Assembly (NCBI RefSeq): GCF_014126615.1
Contig: NZ_CP059896.1
Coordinates: forward strand, 3,579,001-3,643,000
Direction of reading: 5' to 3'
Source of the DNA: Ciceribacter thiooxidans
Lineage (GTDB): Bacteria; Pseudomonadota; Alphaproteobacteria; Rhizobiales; Rhizobiaceae
Length of the DNA: 64,000 bases
Below, piece by piece: positions 1 to 8,544 of this stretch. Position numbers and translations under genes: made by a program. Under the pieces are notes generated by a model that saw only the letters and a program-made list of their open reading frames with translations, did not search any database and was not told the DNA's origin. The stretch's first letter is position 1. Every line of letters starts with the position of its first letter.

Positions 1-60
1 CTCTCCCATCATAACCGAGTTACCTCTGTTCATGTCGTGCCTGCCCGTTTCGAGATTCAT
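1..60 (-). CDS. possible start of a leftward gene, truncated by the window edge
   Basis: An open frame starts with ATG at 60 or ATG at 33 and stays open to the window edge. The ATG at 33 has a modest GCAGG ribosome-binding sequence about 7 bases upstream. Only 11 to 20 codons are visible, so the product cannot be identified. In Sinorhizobium I recall ftsK lying beside amtB, which would suit the CtrA-type box at 131-145, but the visible residues neither support nor exclude this. It could be non-coding. Confidence 0.22.
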   Translation of the reverse strand, partial: MNLETGRHDMNRGNSVMMGE

Positions 61-130
61 TCGCGCGTATGACGGCGTTCTGTGGCTTTTCGGCGCTCTC
101 GCCCTTCGCCGCATAGTAACGGAGGGACGG

Positions 131-145
131 TTAATGGCTCATTAA
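131..145. promoter_or_regulatory. CtrA-type binding box
   Basis: TTAA, seven bases, TTAA: an exact match to the alphaproteobacterial CtrA full-site consensus TTAA-N7-TTAA, with the right half reading TTAACCAT. It lies between the amtB terminator (185-218) and the possible leftward gene start at 33/60, so its likely target is that leftward gene. Short consensus sites occur by chance, so binding is inferred. Confidence 0.5.
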
Positions 146-184
146 CCATCCAGCGGCATCCGCGACCGTTGGCGGTATGTTCGC

Positions 185-218
185 AAAGAGAAAAAGCCCA
201 GGCGGGAAGGCCTGGGCT
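185..218 (-). terminator. amtB transcription terminator
   Basis: A perfect 9-bp stem (195-203 pairing with 210-218) with a 6-base loop is followed, reading leftward, by TTTTT and a pyrimidine-rich tail. It sits about 70 bases after the amtB stop, as expected of an intrinsic terminator of the glnK-amtB transcript. Confidence 0.85.
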
Positions 219-287
219 CGGGAAGTGTCGTATGACGACCGCGTTGTAAGCAGAGCTCGCGCCGGACAAGCCGACGCGAGTCCGGTC

Positions 288-1649
288 TCAGCTGTGGTAG
301 GCAGCTTCGCCGTGGGAGGAAAGGTCGAGACCTTCGCGCTCGGCTTCCGGAGTCACGCGCAGGCCGATGATCAGGTCAGTTACCTTGTAAAGGATAACCG
401 AGCCGATACCCGTCCATGCGATGGTGGTCAGCACTGCCACGATCTGAACGTAAACCTGATGGCCCATCGTCACACCTTCACCATAGCCAATGCCGCCGAG
501 GCTTGCAGAGGCGAGGACGCCGGTGCCAACGGCACCGAACATGCCACCAACGCCGTGAACACCGAAGACGTCAGCCGTATCGTCATAGCCGAACTTGTTC
601 TTCACCACGGAGACGAAGAAGAAGCAGAGCGGAGATACCAGCGCACCGAGAACGATGGCGCCCATCGGACCAGCAATACCGGCAGCAGGTGTGACGGCAA
701 CCAGACCGGCAACCATGCCGGAGATTGCGCCGAGCATGGAGGCCTTGCCGCGAACGATCTTTTCGACCAGCGACCAGGAAAGGGTTGCTGCAGCCGTTGC
801 CACGAATGTGTTGACGGTTGCGAGCATTGCACCACCGGTTGCTTCCAGGTTGGAGCCGGCATTGAAGCCGAACCAGCCGAACCACAGCATGGCAGCGCCA
901 ACCATGGATAGTGTCAGAGAATGCGGAGCCATCATGTCCTTGCCGAAGCCGATACGCTTGCCAACCATGATTGCACCGATGAGACCGGCAACACCGGCGT
1001 TGATGTGCACGACCGTGCCGCCAGCAAAGTCAAGTGCACCAAGGCCGAAAAGGAAGCCGTTGGCATCCCAGACCATGTGGGCAACCGGGAAATAGACGAA
1101 GGTTACCCAAAGCGCGCAGAAAAGAACCGATGCGCCAAATTTGATGCGCTCGGCATATGCGCCGATGATGAGTGCAGGCGTAATGGCCGCAAAGGTCATC
1201 TGGAACAGCATGAAAATGTATTCCGGAATGACGGCATCAGAGAAAGTGGCTGCGGTGCTGTCCGGCGTAATGCCAGCCAGGAACATCTTGGCAGTACCAC
1301 CGAAGAACGGGTTGGTCGACCCGCCAAAGGCGAAGGAATAGCCGTAGACGACCCAGATGATCATCACGGTGCAGGCGATCACGGTTGTCTGCATGAGTAC
1401 GGACAGCATGTTCTTTGTCCGAACAAGGCCACCATAAAACAGTGCCAGACCCGGGATGATCATGAAAAGCACGAGCAGCGTGCTCAAAAACATGAATGCC
1501 GTGTCGCCCTTGTTTGGAACCGGCGCTGCGGCAGCTGCTTCGGCAACAGCGGGCGCGGCCTCCTGAGCGAAGGCCACGACTGGAGCGAGAAGCGCAGCAG
1601 CGCCAAGGCCGATCCGGGCGCAGGCGGAAGAAAACTTATTAAATGACAT
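288..1649 (-). CDS. amtB: ammonium transporter AmtB
   Basis: Ammonium channel of the inner membrane (Amt/MEP/Rh family), 453 residues. Residues 1-28 look like a cleaved signal peptide ending AFAQ, followed by an Ala-rich linker and about eleven membrane segments. The pore twin histidines are visible in GTVVHINAG (His215) and GVHGVGGMFG (His365), and the conserved aspartate in ALDFAGG is at about 207. The gene follows glnK by 27 bases in the same direction, the usual glnK-amtB operon in which the PII protein GlnK blocks the channel under nitrogen excess. Expression is probably driven from the sigma-54 promoter before glnK. Family assignment is secure. Confidence 0.97.
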   Translation of the reverse strand: MSFNKFSSACARIGLGAAALLAPVVAFAQEAAPAVAEAAAAAPVPNKGDTAFMFLSTLLVLFMIIPGLALFYGGLVRTKNMLSVLMQTTVIACTVMIIWVVYGYSFAFGGSTNPFFGGTAKMFLAGITPDSTAATFSDAVIPEYIFMLFQMTFAAITPALIIGAYAERIKFGASVLFCALWVTFVYFPVAHMVWDANGFLFGLGALDFAGGTVVHINAGVAGLIGAIMVGKRIGFGKDMMAPHSLTLSMVGAAMLWFGWFGFNAGSNLEATGGAMLATVNTFVATAAATLSWSLVEKIVRGKASMLGAISGMVAGLVAVTPAAGIAGPMGAIVLGALVSPLCFFFVSVVKNKFGYDDTADVFGVHGVGGMFGAVGTGVLASASLGGIGYGEGVTMGHQVYVQIVAVLTTIAWTGIGSVILYKVTDLIIGLRVTPEAEREGLDLSSHGEAAYHS

Positions 1650-1676
1650 CAGAAAGACTCCCCTAGCGGCCGTTCT

Positions 1677-2084
<408 letters not shown>

Positions 2085-2104
2085 TCAGCGACTGGAAGAA
2101 GACA

Positions 2105-2120
2105 TTCAAAGGGCGTGCCA
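2105..2120 (-). promoter_or_regulatory. sigma-54 (RpoN) promoter of glnK-amtB
   Basis: Reading leftward, TGGCACG, four bases, TTGA: this matches the -24/-12 consensus TGGCACG-N4-TTGC with correct spacing and one mismatch, in the -12 element. It is about 90 bases before the glnK start, giving a plausible leader. I could not identify a convincing NtrC dyad just upstream. Confidence 0.75.
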
Positions 2121-2163
2121 GATTCTGGACGTCACATAAGCTATTGAAATATAAAATCTATAG

Positions 2164-2188
2164 CGCACCATCTCGGTGAGATGGTGCG
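2164..2188 (-). terminator. tesB terminator hairpin
   Basis: Perfect 11-bp inverted repeat (2164-2174 and 2178-2188) around a 3-base loop, followed leftward by a T/A-rich stretch. It lies 37 bases past the tesB stop. It contains GCACCA/TGGTGC half-sites resembling NtrC sites, but the spacing is wrong for an NtrC operator, so a terminator is preferred. Confidence 0.65.
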
Positions 2189-2224
2189 GCGTGGGCGTGG
2201 ATTCGACTAAAATTTGGGCATATT

Positions 2225-3097
2225 CTATTTTTTGCCCACTATTTCATCGTTTGCACGATTGCGGATCAGACCCTCTTGCGCCACCGAAGCGATGAGTTGA
2301 CCAGACCGCGAATAAAGGCTCCCGCGGGTCATGCCTCGAGCGCCCGATGCACTGGGGCTGTCCTGGGTGTAAAGCATCCAGTCTCGGAGGTCGCAGGGGC
2401 GGTGAAACCACATCGCGTGGTCGAGGCTTGCGACCTGAAGATTGGAGTCGAAAATCGACGTGCCGTGCGCATAGAGTGAGGTATCTAGCAGCGTCATGTC
2501 GGAGAGATAGGCAAGGATGGCTGCCTGATAGCGGTGATCGTTGGGAACCTCCCCGACGGCCCGGACCCATATGTGAGCGGTCGGTTCCAGCTTTTCCTTC
2601 GACACGTAGTGGACCAGCGAAACTGGTCTGATCTCGATTGGACGGTTGCGTCCCCAGTACCGCCGTACATTCTCCGGCGCATCGGCAAGAAAGATCTCCT
2701 TGAACTCCTTTTCACCGATCAGCTGCTCCGGTGGCGGAACTTGTGGCATCGCCACCTGGTGGTCGAACCCGAGTTCTGCCACCTGGAACGAGGCCGACAT
2801 CGAAAAGATCGCCTTGCCGTGCTGAACTGCGACAACACGGCGGGTTGTGAAACTCGCACCGTCGCGAATGCGCTCGACCTGGTAAATGATCGGCACGGAC
2901 GGATCCCCCGGACGCATGAAATAAGCATGAAGCGAGTGAACGAGGCGGTCGTCTTCGACGCAACGCTGCGCCGCCATCAACGCCTGCGCGATCACCTGAC
3001 CTCCGAAGACGCGTTGCCAGCCGTTCTGCGGACTGCTTCCGCGAAAGAGGTTCTCCTCCAGCTTCTCGATGTCGAGGGTTTTGATAAGACCGTCCAT
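2225..3097 (-). CDS. tesB: acyl-CoA thioesterase II (TesB family)
   Basis: Cytoplasmic thioesterase hydrolysing medium- and long-chain acyl-CoA to free fatty acid and CoA. The double hot-dog fold is recognisable from GWQRVFGGQVIAQAL near the N-terminus and from LDHAMWFHRP and YTQDSPSASGARG in the C-terminal half, ending VAQEGLIR as in the family. From ATG 3097 the protein has 290 residues, the usual size. Upstream starts at 3127 and 3145 are open but add a non-conserved tail, so the exact start is uncertain. It is divergent from the hydroxylase gene at 3213. Confidence 0.93.
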   Translation of the reverse strand: MDGLIKTLDIEKLEENLFRGSSPQNGWQRVFGGQVIAQALMAAQRCVEDDRLVHSLHAYFMRPGDPSVPIIYQVERIRDGASFTTRRVVAVQHGKAIFSMSASFQVAELGFDHQVAMPQVPPPEQLIGEKEFKEIFLADAPENVRRYWGRNRPIEIRPVSLVHYVSKEKLEPTAHIWVRAVGEVPNDHRYQAAILAYLSDMTLLDTSLYAHGTSIFDSNLQVASLDHAMWFHRPCDLRDWMLYTQDSPSASGARGMTRGSLYSRSGQLIASVAQEGLIRNRANDEIVGKK

Positions 3098-3212
3098 CGC
3101 GCTGGGTTCTTCGTTCTGCTGCAGCATGCTATGAAGACCTCGCATGTGGGAAGAAGTTCAAGGCTGATCTATATAGGAGCCTTATCACACACAAGTGCTA
3201 ATGGAGTGCGCG

Positions 3213-4430
3213 ATGTTGGATATGTTGGTCGTCGGCGGCGGATATGTCGGGCTTTCGGTGGCGCTGGCGGTCAAACAGGCCGCGCCCCATCTGTCCGTGG
3301 AGGTGGTCGAGGCCGCCCCCGAAGATGCCTGGAGGAAGGATCCTCGTGCTTCGGCGATCATCGCGGCGGCCATACACATGCTGGAAGTTTTCGGAATATG
3401 GGACCAAATTTCGCCTGAAGCCCAGCCGATCACCAAGATGATCGTCACCGATTCGAAGACTTCCGACCCGGTCCGGCCGGTCTTCCTCACTTTTGACGGC
3501 GTCGTCGAGGATGGGCGACCATTCGCATATATGATCCCGAATGTCGCCATGGTGGGCGCGCTAAGGGACGCCTGCGCGAAAGCCGGCGTCACCATCCGAC
3601 ATGGATTGCGCGCGACTGGACTTGAAAACGGCCCTGCCGCCGCGTCTCTGACGCTTTCAGACGGAACGGTGCTTTCCGCAAGGCTCGTCGTTGCTTGCGA
3701 CGGCGTGCGTTCCAAGCTGCGGGAGATGGCCGGGATCAAGACGGTTACATGGGACTACGGCCAGTCGGGCATCGTTACGACCGTCGAGCATGAGCGGCCA
3801 CATGAAGGCTGCGCGGAAGAGCATTTCCTTCCCGCCGGACCCTTTGCCATCTTGCCGCTCAAGGGCAACCGCTCGTCCCTCGTATGGACCGAGCGTACTG
3901 ACGAAGCCAATCGGCTTGTTTCGGCTGACGATCTGATTTTCGAGGAAGAACTGGAGCGCCGTTTTGGTTACAAGCTCGGTCCGATACGCGCCGTTGGTGA
4001 CCGGCGAGCGTTCCCGCTTGGGCTGACGCTAGCGCGTTCCTTCGTCGCGCAGCGACTTGCGCTTGCAGGTGACGCGGCCCACGGCATTCATCCGATCTCG
4101 GGCCAAGGGTTGAATCTCGGCTTCAAGGACGTGGCAGCACTTGCACAGACGGTGGTCGAGGCGGACCGAATCGGCCTGGACATCGGTGATCTCAACGTCC
4201 TGGAGCGATACCAGGAGTGGCGCCGCTTCGACACCTTCCGCATGGGCGTGACGACCGACGTGCTGAACCGCCTGTTCTCAAACGATCTGTCGCCGATCCG
4301 TGCCGCGCGCGATTTCGGTCTTGGTATCGTGGACCGGCTACCGGGGCTGAAATCCTACTTCATCCATGAGGCGGCAGGAACCGGAGGAAGCGCTGAGCGA
4401 CCGCGACTTCTTACGGGCCAACCTCTGTAA
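3213..4430 (+). CDS. FAD-dependent UbiH/UbiF/COQ6-family hydroxylase
   Basis: Flavoprotein monooxygenase of about 405 residues, probably hydroxylating the aromatic ring of a ubiquinone precursor. The N-terminal FAD-binding fingerprint VVGGGYVGLSVAL is followed by a DG motif (VVACDGVRSKLRE) and the second FAD motif GDAAHGIHPISGQGLN at about residue 286, diagnostic for the family. The ATG at 3213 is chosen because GGAG lies 6 bases upstream; earlier in-frame GTG (3195) and ATG (3201) are possible. Which ring position it modifies cannot be told from sequence: alphaproteobacteria use UbiH, UbiF, UbiL and UbiM variants. Confidence 0.9.
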   Translation: MLDMLVVGGGYVGLSVALAVKQAAPHLSVEVVEAAPEDAWRKDPRASAIIAAAIHMLEVFGIWDQISPEAQPITKMIVTDSKTSDPVRPVFLTFDGVVEDGRPFAYMIPNVAMVGALRDACAKAGVTIRHGLRATGLENGPAAASLTLSDGTVLSARLVVACDGVRSKLREMAGIKTVTWDYGQSGIVTTVEHERPHEGCAEEHFLPAGPFAILPLKGNRSSLVWTERTDEANRLVSADDLIFEEELERRFGYKLGPIRAVGDRRAFPLGLTLARSFVAQRLALAGDAAHGIHPISGQGLNLGFKDVAALAQTVVEADRIGLDIGDLNVLERYQEWRRFDTFRMGVTTDVLNRLFSNDLSPIRAARDFGLGIVDRLPGLKSYFIHEAAGTGGSAERPRLLTGQPL

Positions 4431-4442
4431 TCGGCAGCACCG

Positions 4443-4631
4443 TCAATCTTCGAGCCTTCGTGCTTCTGATACGAGCATGATCGCGACCCCGTCCCGTATG
4501 GGGTAGGCAAGCTTTGCCTTTTCCGACACCAGTTCGTTCTTCTGCCGGTCATAGGTAAGGCGACCTTGGGTCAGAGGGCAGACGAGAAGCTCCAAAAGCC
4601 TCGGATCGACCGTGCTCGTTCGACTGTCCAC
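4443..4631 (-). CDS. Trm112-family small zinc-binding-type protein
   Basis: A 62-residue protein starting at GTG 4631, with the family pattern [15 protein letters not shown], then [14 protein letters not shown] near the C-terminus. In eukaryotes and archaea Trm112 is an activator subunit of methyltransferases; bacterial homologues (YcaR-like) are largely uncharacterised. Only one cysteine is seen in the CP motif, so zinc binding is doubtful. It begins 10 bases after the LON-domain gene stops, so the two are probably cotranscribed. The in-frame ATG at 4703 lies inside that gene and is unlikely. Confidence 0.85.
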   Translation of the reverse strand: MDSRTSTVDPRLLELLVCPLTQGRLTYDRQKNELVSEKAKLAYPIRDGVAIMLVSEARRLED

Positions 4632-4641
4632 GTCGGTCGTC

Positions 4642-5319
4642 CTACTGGAGAATTGTATCCGGATCGCCAAACTCGCGTGCGAGAGCGATCTCGGTGATGG
4701 CAATCAGCGTTTCGGCACGGCTGCGCATATCAGGAGCCTCGAGGAGTGCCTGCTTTTCTGCCGGACCGAAGGGAGACATCATCGACAGGGAGGTCAGCAG
4801 CGTCGTGTTGCTCGCGCGTTCGACGCTTTCCCAGTCTGCTTCCAGTTTGTTCGCTTCAAGGTAGGCGCGGAACGCCGCGAGAAGTGCGTTGCGGTCGATG
4901 GTTGCTTCCTCGTCTGCATCGGAAAGGTCGGCGAAGAAAGGTGCGATCCGAAAACCGCGGTAGGGACGATGACTTGCGACCTCCTCCATCAATCGAAAGC
5001 GGCAGACACCACCGAGCGATGCAATATAGCGTCCATCGCCCGTCTCGCCGAAAGATGTGATCCGACCGATACAGCCGACCTGGCAGAGCGCTGGTCCTGA
5101 GGCAGGTTCGCCCGCGGATGTCCCCTGGAACGCCGGCTGAACGATACCGATCAGCCGATTCCCGGCAAGTGCCGCATCGAACATTTCGAGATAGCGAGGT
5201 TCAAAGACATTGAGCGGCAATTGTCCGCCGGGCAGTAGCAGAACGCCGCTCAGGGGAAAGACCGACAGGGTTTCCGGCAGATCTTTTTCAGTCAGGTATC
5301 TCGCGTTGCCGACTTTCAT
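4642..5319 (-). CDS. LON peptidase substrate-binding domain protein
   Basis: A 225-residue protein consisting only of the Lon N-terminal (substrate-binding) domain, without ATPase or protease domains. Recognisable blocks are [31 protein letters not shown] at the N-terminus (a run typical of the family), GCIGRI, and [15 protein letters not shown]. Its role is unknown; a protein-binding adaptor function is inferred from the Lon domain. It sits between a CnoX-like chaperedoxin gene upstream and a Trm112-like gene downstream on the same strand, an arrangement I recall as common in Rhizobiales. Confidence 0.92.
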   Translation of the reverse strand: MKVGNARYLTEKDLPETLSVFPLSGVLLLPGGQLPLNVFEPRYLEMFDAALAGNRLIGIVQPAFQGTSAGEPASGPALCQVGCIGRITSFGETGDGRYIASLGGVCRFRLMEEVASHRPYRGFRIAPFFADLSDADEEATIDRNALLAAFRAYLEANKLEADWESVERASNTTLLTSLSMMSPFGPAEKQALLEAPDMRSRAETLIAITEIALAREFGDPDTILQ

Positions 5320-5410
5320 CTATGCACTCCCGGTACGGACGGAGAAACCGTCCGTACTTCTCACTATGTGGTTCGCACCGAAACGAACTCAAGAGGCGCA
5401 CAGTCAGCCC

Positions 5411-6367
5411 TCAGGAAAAGAGGATCGATGAGAGCTTCCTGCGTGCCATGGCTGTCACCGGGTCTTTCGGCCCCCATACATCGAAGAACTGCAGGAGTTG
5501 GCGACGGGCGCCATCGTCATCGAAAGCCCGGTCCTGACGCATGATCAACAGAAGGTGTTCCGCAGCTTCCTCGCGCCGGCCCTGCACGTTCAGGATCTTG
5601 GCCAGCTTCATGCGTGCTTCGTGATTGTCGGGGTCGAGCGCCAATTCATGTTCGAGGGCTTGTGGGTCGCCGAGCTTGCGAGCTTCGTTGAACTGTTCCA
5701 GTTTCTTGGCAACCGCTTGCAGTTCCGGCGCCTTGGCGAGAGGCTCTGGAAGATTGGAAACGAGTTGGGATGCGCGTTCGTGCTGGCCGGTTCCCAGCAT
5801 GCATTCGGCGATCCCGGCGATCGCACGCACGTTTTCGGGATCGGCCTGCATGACGGCTCCGAAAAGCTGCGCGGCGCCTTCGAAGTTTCCGGCTGTGACG
5901 AGACCATCAGCCTCGTCGAGCGCTGCCGTCAGTTCAGCTTCGCCAGTGTCGCTTGCGGGACCGGCCAGCTTATCGATGAACTGGCGGATCTGGCTTTCGG
6001 GAACGGCGCCCATGAACCCGTCGACCGGCTGGCCATTCACGAATGCGACGACGGCCGGGATCGACTGGATGCCGAGCTGCCCGGGAATCGCGGGATGATC
6101 GTCAATGTTGAGCTTTACCAGCTTGACGCGGCCGTTGGCCTCTCCAACGACCTTTTCGATCACCGGCGCCAGCTGACGACATGGTCCGCACCAGGGCGCC
6201 CAGAAGTCGACAAGTACCGGCTGCCTCCGCGATTCTTCCAAGACGTCCTTCGCGAAGCCCGCCGTCGTCGTATCCCCGACGTGGCTTCGCGGCGGTGTGT
6301 CTCCCATATGAGCATGACCCGTCATCTGGCCACCAAAACCGCTATAGGGATTGTTGTTGTCGCTCAT
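5411..6367 (-). CDS. thioredoxin-TPR co-chaperone (CnoX/YbbN family)
   Basis: 318 residues: a Gly/His-rich N-terminal tail, a thioredoxin domain (about 35-140) and tetratricopeptide-like helices to the C-terminus. The redox motif FWAPWCGPCRQL is intact (Cys60 and Cys63). This differs from E. coli CnoX/YbbN, which lacks the second-type active cysteine pair, so this protein may be an active thiol oxidoreductase as well as a holdase. Family members protect oxidatively stressed proteins and hand them to chaperones. The downstream neighbour is the LON-domain gene. Confidence 0.9.
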   Translation of the reverse strand: MSDNNNPYSGFGGQMTGHAHMGDTPPRSHVGDTTTAGFAKDVLEESRRQPVLVDFWAPWCGPCRQLAPVIEKVVGEANGRVKLVKLNIDDHPAIPGQLGIQSIPAVVAFVNGQPVDGFMGAVPESQIRQFIDKLAGPASDTGEAELTAALDEADGLVTAGNFEGAAQLFGAVMQADPENVRAIAGIAECMLGTGQHERASQLVSNLPEPLAKAPELQAVAKKLEQFNEARKLGDPQALEHELALDPDNHEARMKLAKILNVQGRREEAAEHLLLIMRQDRAFDDDGARRQLLQFFDVWGPKDPVTAMARRKLSSILFS

Positions 6368-6426
6368 CAGAATACTCCGCCATTGATGGCCGCCCTGGAC
6401 CTTCGGTGTGTCGCTAAGATCGTATG

Positions 6427-6933
6427 TCAGGCCGTTACTTTCAAGACAAGCGGCGTGTGTCCCGTTGCTTCAAGAAAGCGCAGCAAGTCGTCGCGAGCCA
6501 CGGATGTCGTCGCGTCGTTCGACAGGGGATGGCCGTTGATGATGTCGTCCTTCATGAGATCGGAATCGAGCACAAACGTGACATTGTGATCTGTATCGTT
6601 GATTGCCCCAAAGACAGTCACGGCGCCCGGGATGACGCCGAGATATTCCATGAGCTTTTCCGGCCTGCCGAAGGAAACGCGACCGGAAGCGCCAAGCACC
6701 GTGTGAACCGCTTTCAGGTCCACGGTTGCGTTCTCCTCGACGGTCAGGAGAAAATACCGGTCTTTCTTGTCCCTGATGAAGAGGTTCTTGGTATGACCGC
6801 CGGGGATCTCGTCGCGAAGCGCGACCGATTCCGCAACCGTAAATACCGGTGGGTGGTACTTCGTTTTGTGAACGATCTTCAGCGCATCAAGCATTTCGAA
6901 AAGGTCGTTGGCAGTCTTTGGTGTATTCGTCAT
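6427..6933 (-). CDS. prolyl-tRNA deacylase (ProXp-ala, YbaK/EbsC-like)
   Basis: A free-standing editing domain of 168 residues that hydrolyses mischarged aminoacyl-tRNA-Pro, most likely Ala-tRNA-Pro as known for PrdX/ProXp-ala. The conserved pattern HPPVFTVAESVALRDEIPGGHTKNLFIRDK is visible from about residue 26 (a contiguous block; key residues His, the GGHTKNLF motif and Lys), followed by GRVSFGRPEKLMEYLGV with the substrate-pocket glycines. It stands alone on the minus strand, divergent from tRNA-Gly. Confidence 0.9.
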   Translation of the reverse strand: MTNTPKTANDLFEMLDALKIVHKTKYHPPVFTVAESVALRDEIPGGHTKNLFIRDKKDRYFLLTVEENATVDLKAVHTVLGASGRVSFGRPEKLMEYLGVIPGAVTVFGAINDTDHNVTFVLDSDLMKDDIINGHPLSNDATTSVARDDLLRFLEATGHTPLVLKVTA

Positions 6934-7193
6934 CGCGGTCTCTCGGGGCGTAGGTTCAAGGACGGCCGGTGACCCGGCATATTACCGATAGATACGGCTG
7001 GCAGCACCGGTTGGCAATCGCCACACTGGTGCTGTAGCGCGGCGTTTCCCGTTGTTTCCCAACGAGTTGAAAAATTTCTGGACGATTTCGTCATTTCCCT
7101 GTTGCATTTGAAAAATGGTTAGTCCATATAGCGCCCGTCGCCGCAAGACGGACGGCCCACGATCCACTAACTACCCCTGGATCGCGGATATGA

Positions 7194-7268
7194 GCGGGTG
7201 TAGCTCAGGGGTAGAGCACAACCTTGCCAAGGTTGGGGTCGGGCGTTCGAATCGCCTCACCCGCTCCA
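7194..7268 (+). tRNA. tRNA-Gly (GCC)
   Basis: 75 bases including an encoded CCA. The acceptor stem GCGGGTG pairs with CACCCGC, the D-arm reads TAGCTCAGGGGTAGAGC, and the T-arm contains GTTCGAATC. The anticodon GCC is at 7226-7228 within a CCTTGCCAAGG stem-loop. Confidence 0.98.
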
Positions 7269-7422
7269 ATTTCTCCCAAATCAACGAAATTGTTCACGGC
7301 CATCGTGAGATGGAATAGCTGTATGGCGACCGGTCGGTCGCGGGCTCCGGCATTTCTCTCAGGAGAATTGCCGGAGGCAGATTTGGCGTGCATTCATCTG
7401 TCGGTGCTCGGTCTTTCCGGCT

Positions 7423-8433
7423 TCATGCTTTCGAGAAGACGTAATCTGTTTCCTGCCGCAGGACCTCGCCGGGCCGAAGGATGGCATTCGGGAAGTTTGA
7501 GTGATTGACTGCGTCAGGCCATGTCTGTGTTTCCAGGCAGAATCCGGCGAACGGACCGTATCGACGACCCTCGAGCCCCGCGACGGGGACGTTGAGCTTT
7601 GTGCCCGCATAGAATTGAACGCCGGGTTCCGTCGTCCGCACTTCCATCGCAACGCCTGAAGTGACGCTGCGAGCGATCGCAACAGTGCGCTTTTCGACGC
7701 GCGACGGCGAAAGGCAGAAGTTGTGGTCGTAGAGAACGCGCTCTCCCTCCAGCAGGCGGTCCATCGGAGACATTGTCCGGAAATCGAACGGCGTGCCGTC
7801 GACCGGACGAATTTCTCCAGTCGGGATCAGTCGGTCATCGACTGGCAGGTAGGCGTCGGCGGCAAGCATCAGGTCGTGGCCGAGGGCATCTTCCGCACCA
7901 TCAAGGTTGAAATACGAATGCTGGCATACATTGGCGAGCGTTGGGCGGTCGGTGGTCGACGTGTAGACGACGGAAAGGACGCCGTGTTCTCGAAGAGTAT
8001 AGGTCGCCGTGATCGAGCAGTTTCCGGGATAGCCGGCACGGCCGTCCGGATCCACGATTGCCAGCTCGAGGCGATCGGGCGTCAGACTGACGATGTCCCA
8101 GTTGCGTCTGGCGATACCGTCGCTGCCGCCGTGAAGGTGTCCGATACCGTCCTCGTTGCGCTCAAGCTGGTATTCCTTGCCGTCGAGCGTGAAGTGGCCG
8201 TCGGCAATACGATTCGCGCATCGTCCTGGTGTGGCGCCGAAATAGGGGGAGTGAAGCGGGTAGTCATCAAAAGACTCGAAACCGAGGACAAGTGGATGGC
8301 TATGTCCTTCAAGGCGCAGGTCCTGGATCACCGCACCCCAGGTGATCACGTGCATCGTCAGCCCGCCGCCCTGGAGGGTCACCCTGTAAACCGGCTCACC
8401 CGCCGCCGTCTGTCCGAAGAGTTCGCGTTCCAT
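7423..8433 (-). CDS. galM: aldose 1-epimerase (mutarotase)
   Basis: Interconverts the alpha and beta anomers of aldoses such as galactose and glucose. From ATG 8433 the protein has 336 residues; an upstream in-frame start at 8529 adds a non-conserved tail. Catalytic signatures are present: NRIADGHF, GHLHGG (His101), CQHSYFNLDG (catalytic acid His172) and FCLETQTWPDA (catalytic base Glu301). It stands alone, downstream of metA on the same strand. The galM name is by family; no other galactose genes are near. Confidence 0.93.
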   Translation of the reverse strand: MERELFGQTAAGEPVYRVTLQGGGLTMHVITWGAVIQDLRLEGHSHPLVLGFESFDDYPLHSPYFGATPGRCANRIADGHFTLDGKEYQLERNEDGIGHLHGGSDGIARRNWDIVSLTPDRLELAIVDPDGRAGYPGNCSITATYTLREHGVLSVVYTSTTDRPTLANVCQHSYFNLDGAEDALGHDLMLAADAYLPVDDRLIPTGEIRPVDGTPFDFRTMSPMDRLLEGERVLYDHNFCLSPSRVEKRTVAIARSVTSGVAMEVRTTEPGVQFYAGTKLNVPVAGLEGRRYGPFAGFCLETQTWPDAVNHSNFPNAILRPGEVLRQETDYVFSKA

Positions 8434-8544
8434 GATTCCTCCGTTCGAATTGCAGCTCATTTCCGTAACAGCGCACGCCGAGCGATCTTCAGTCCGCCGC
8501 GACTTCATAAGAAACGGGCTTGGCCGCAACCTCCATCACGCCGA

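Noticed and set aside
2164..2188. NtrC operator for glnK
   Set aside because: Half-sites are 11 bases apart instead of 5; the perfect stem and T/A-rich tail fit a tesB terminator better.
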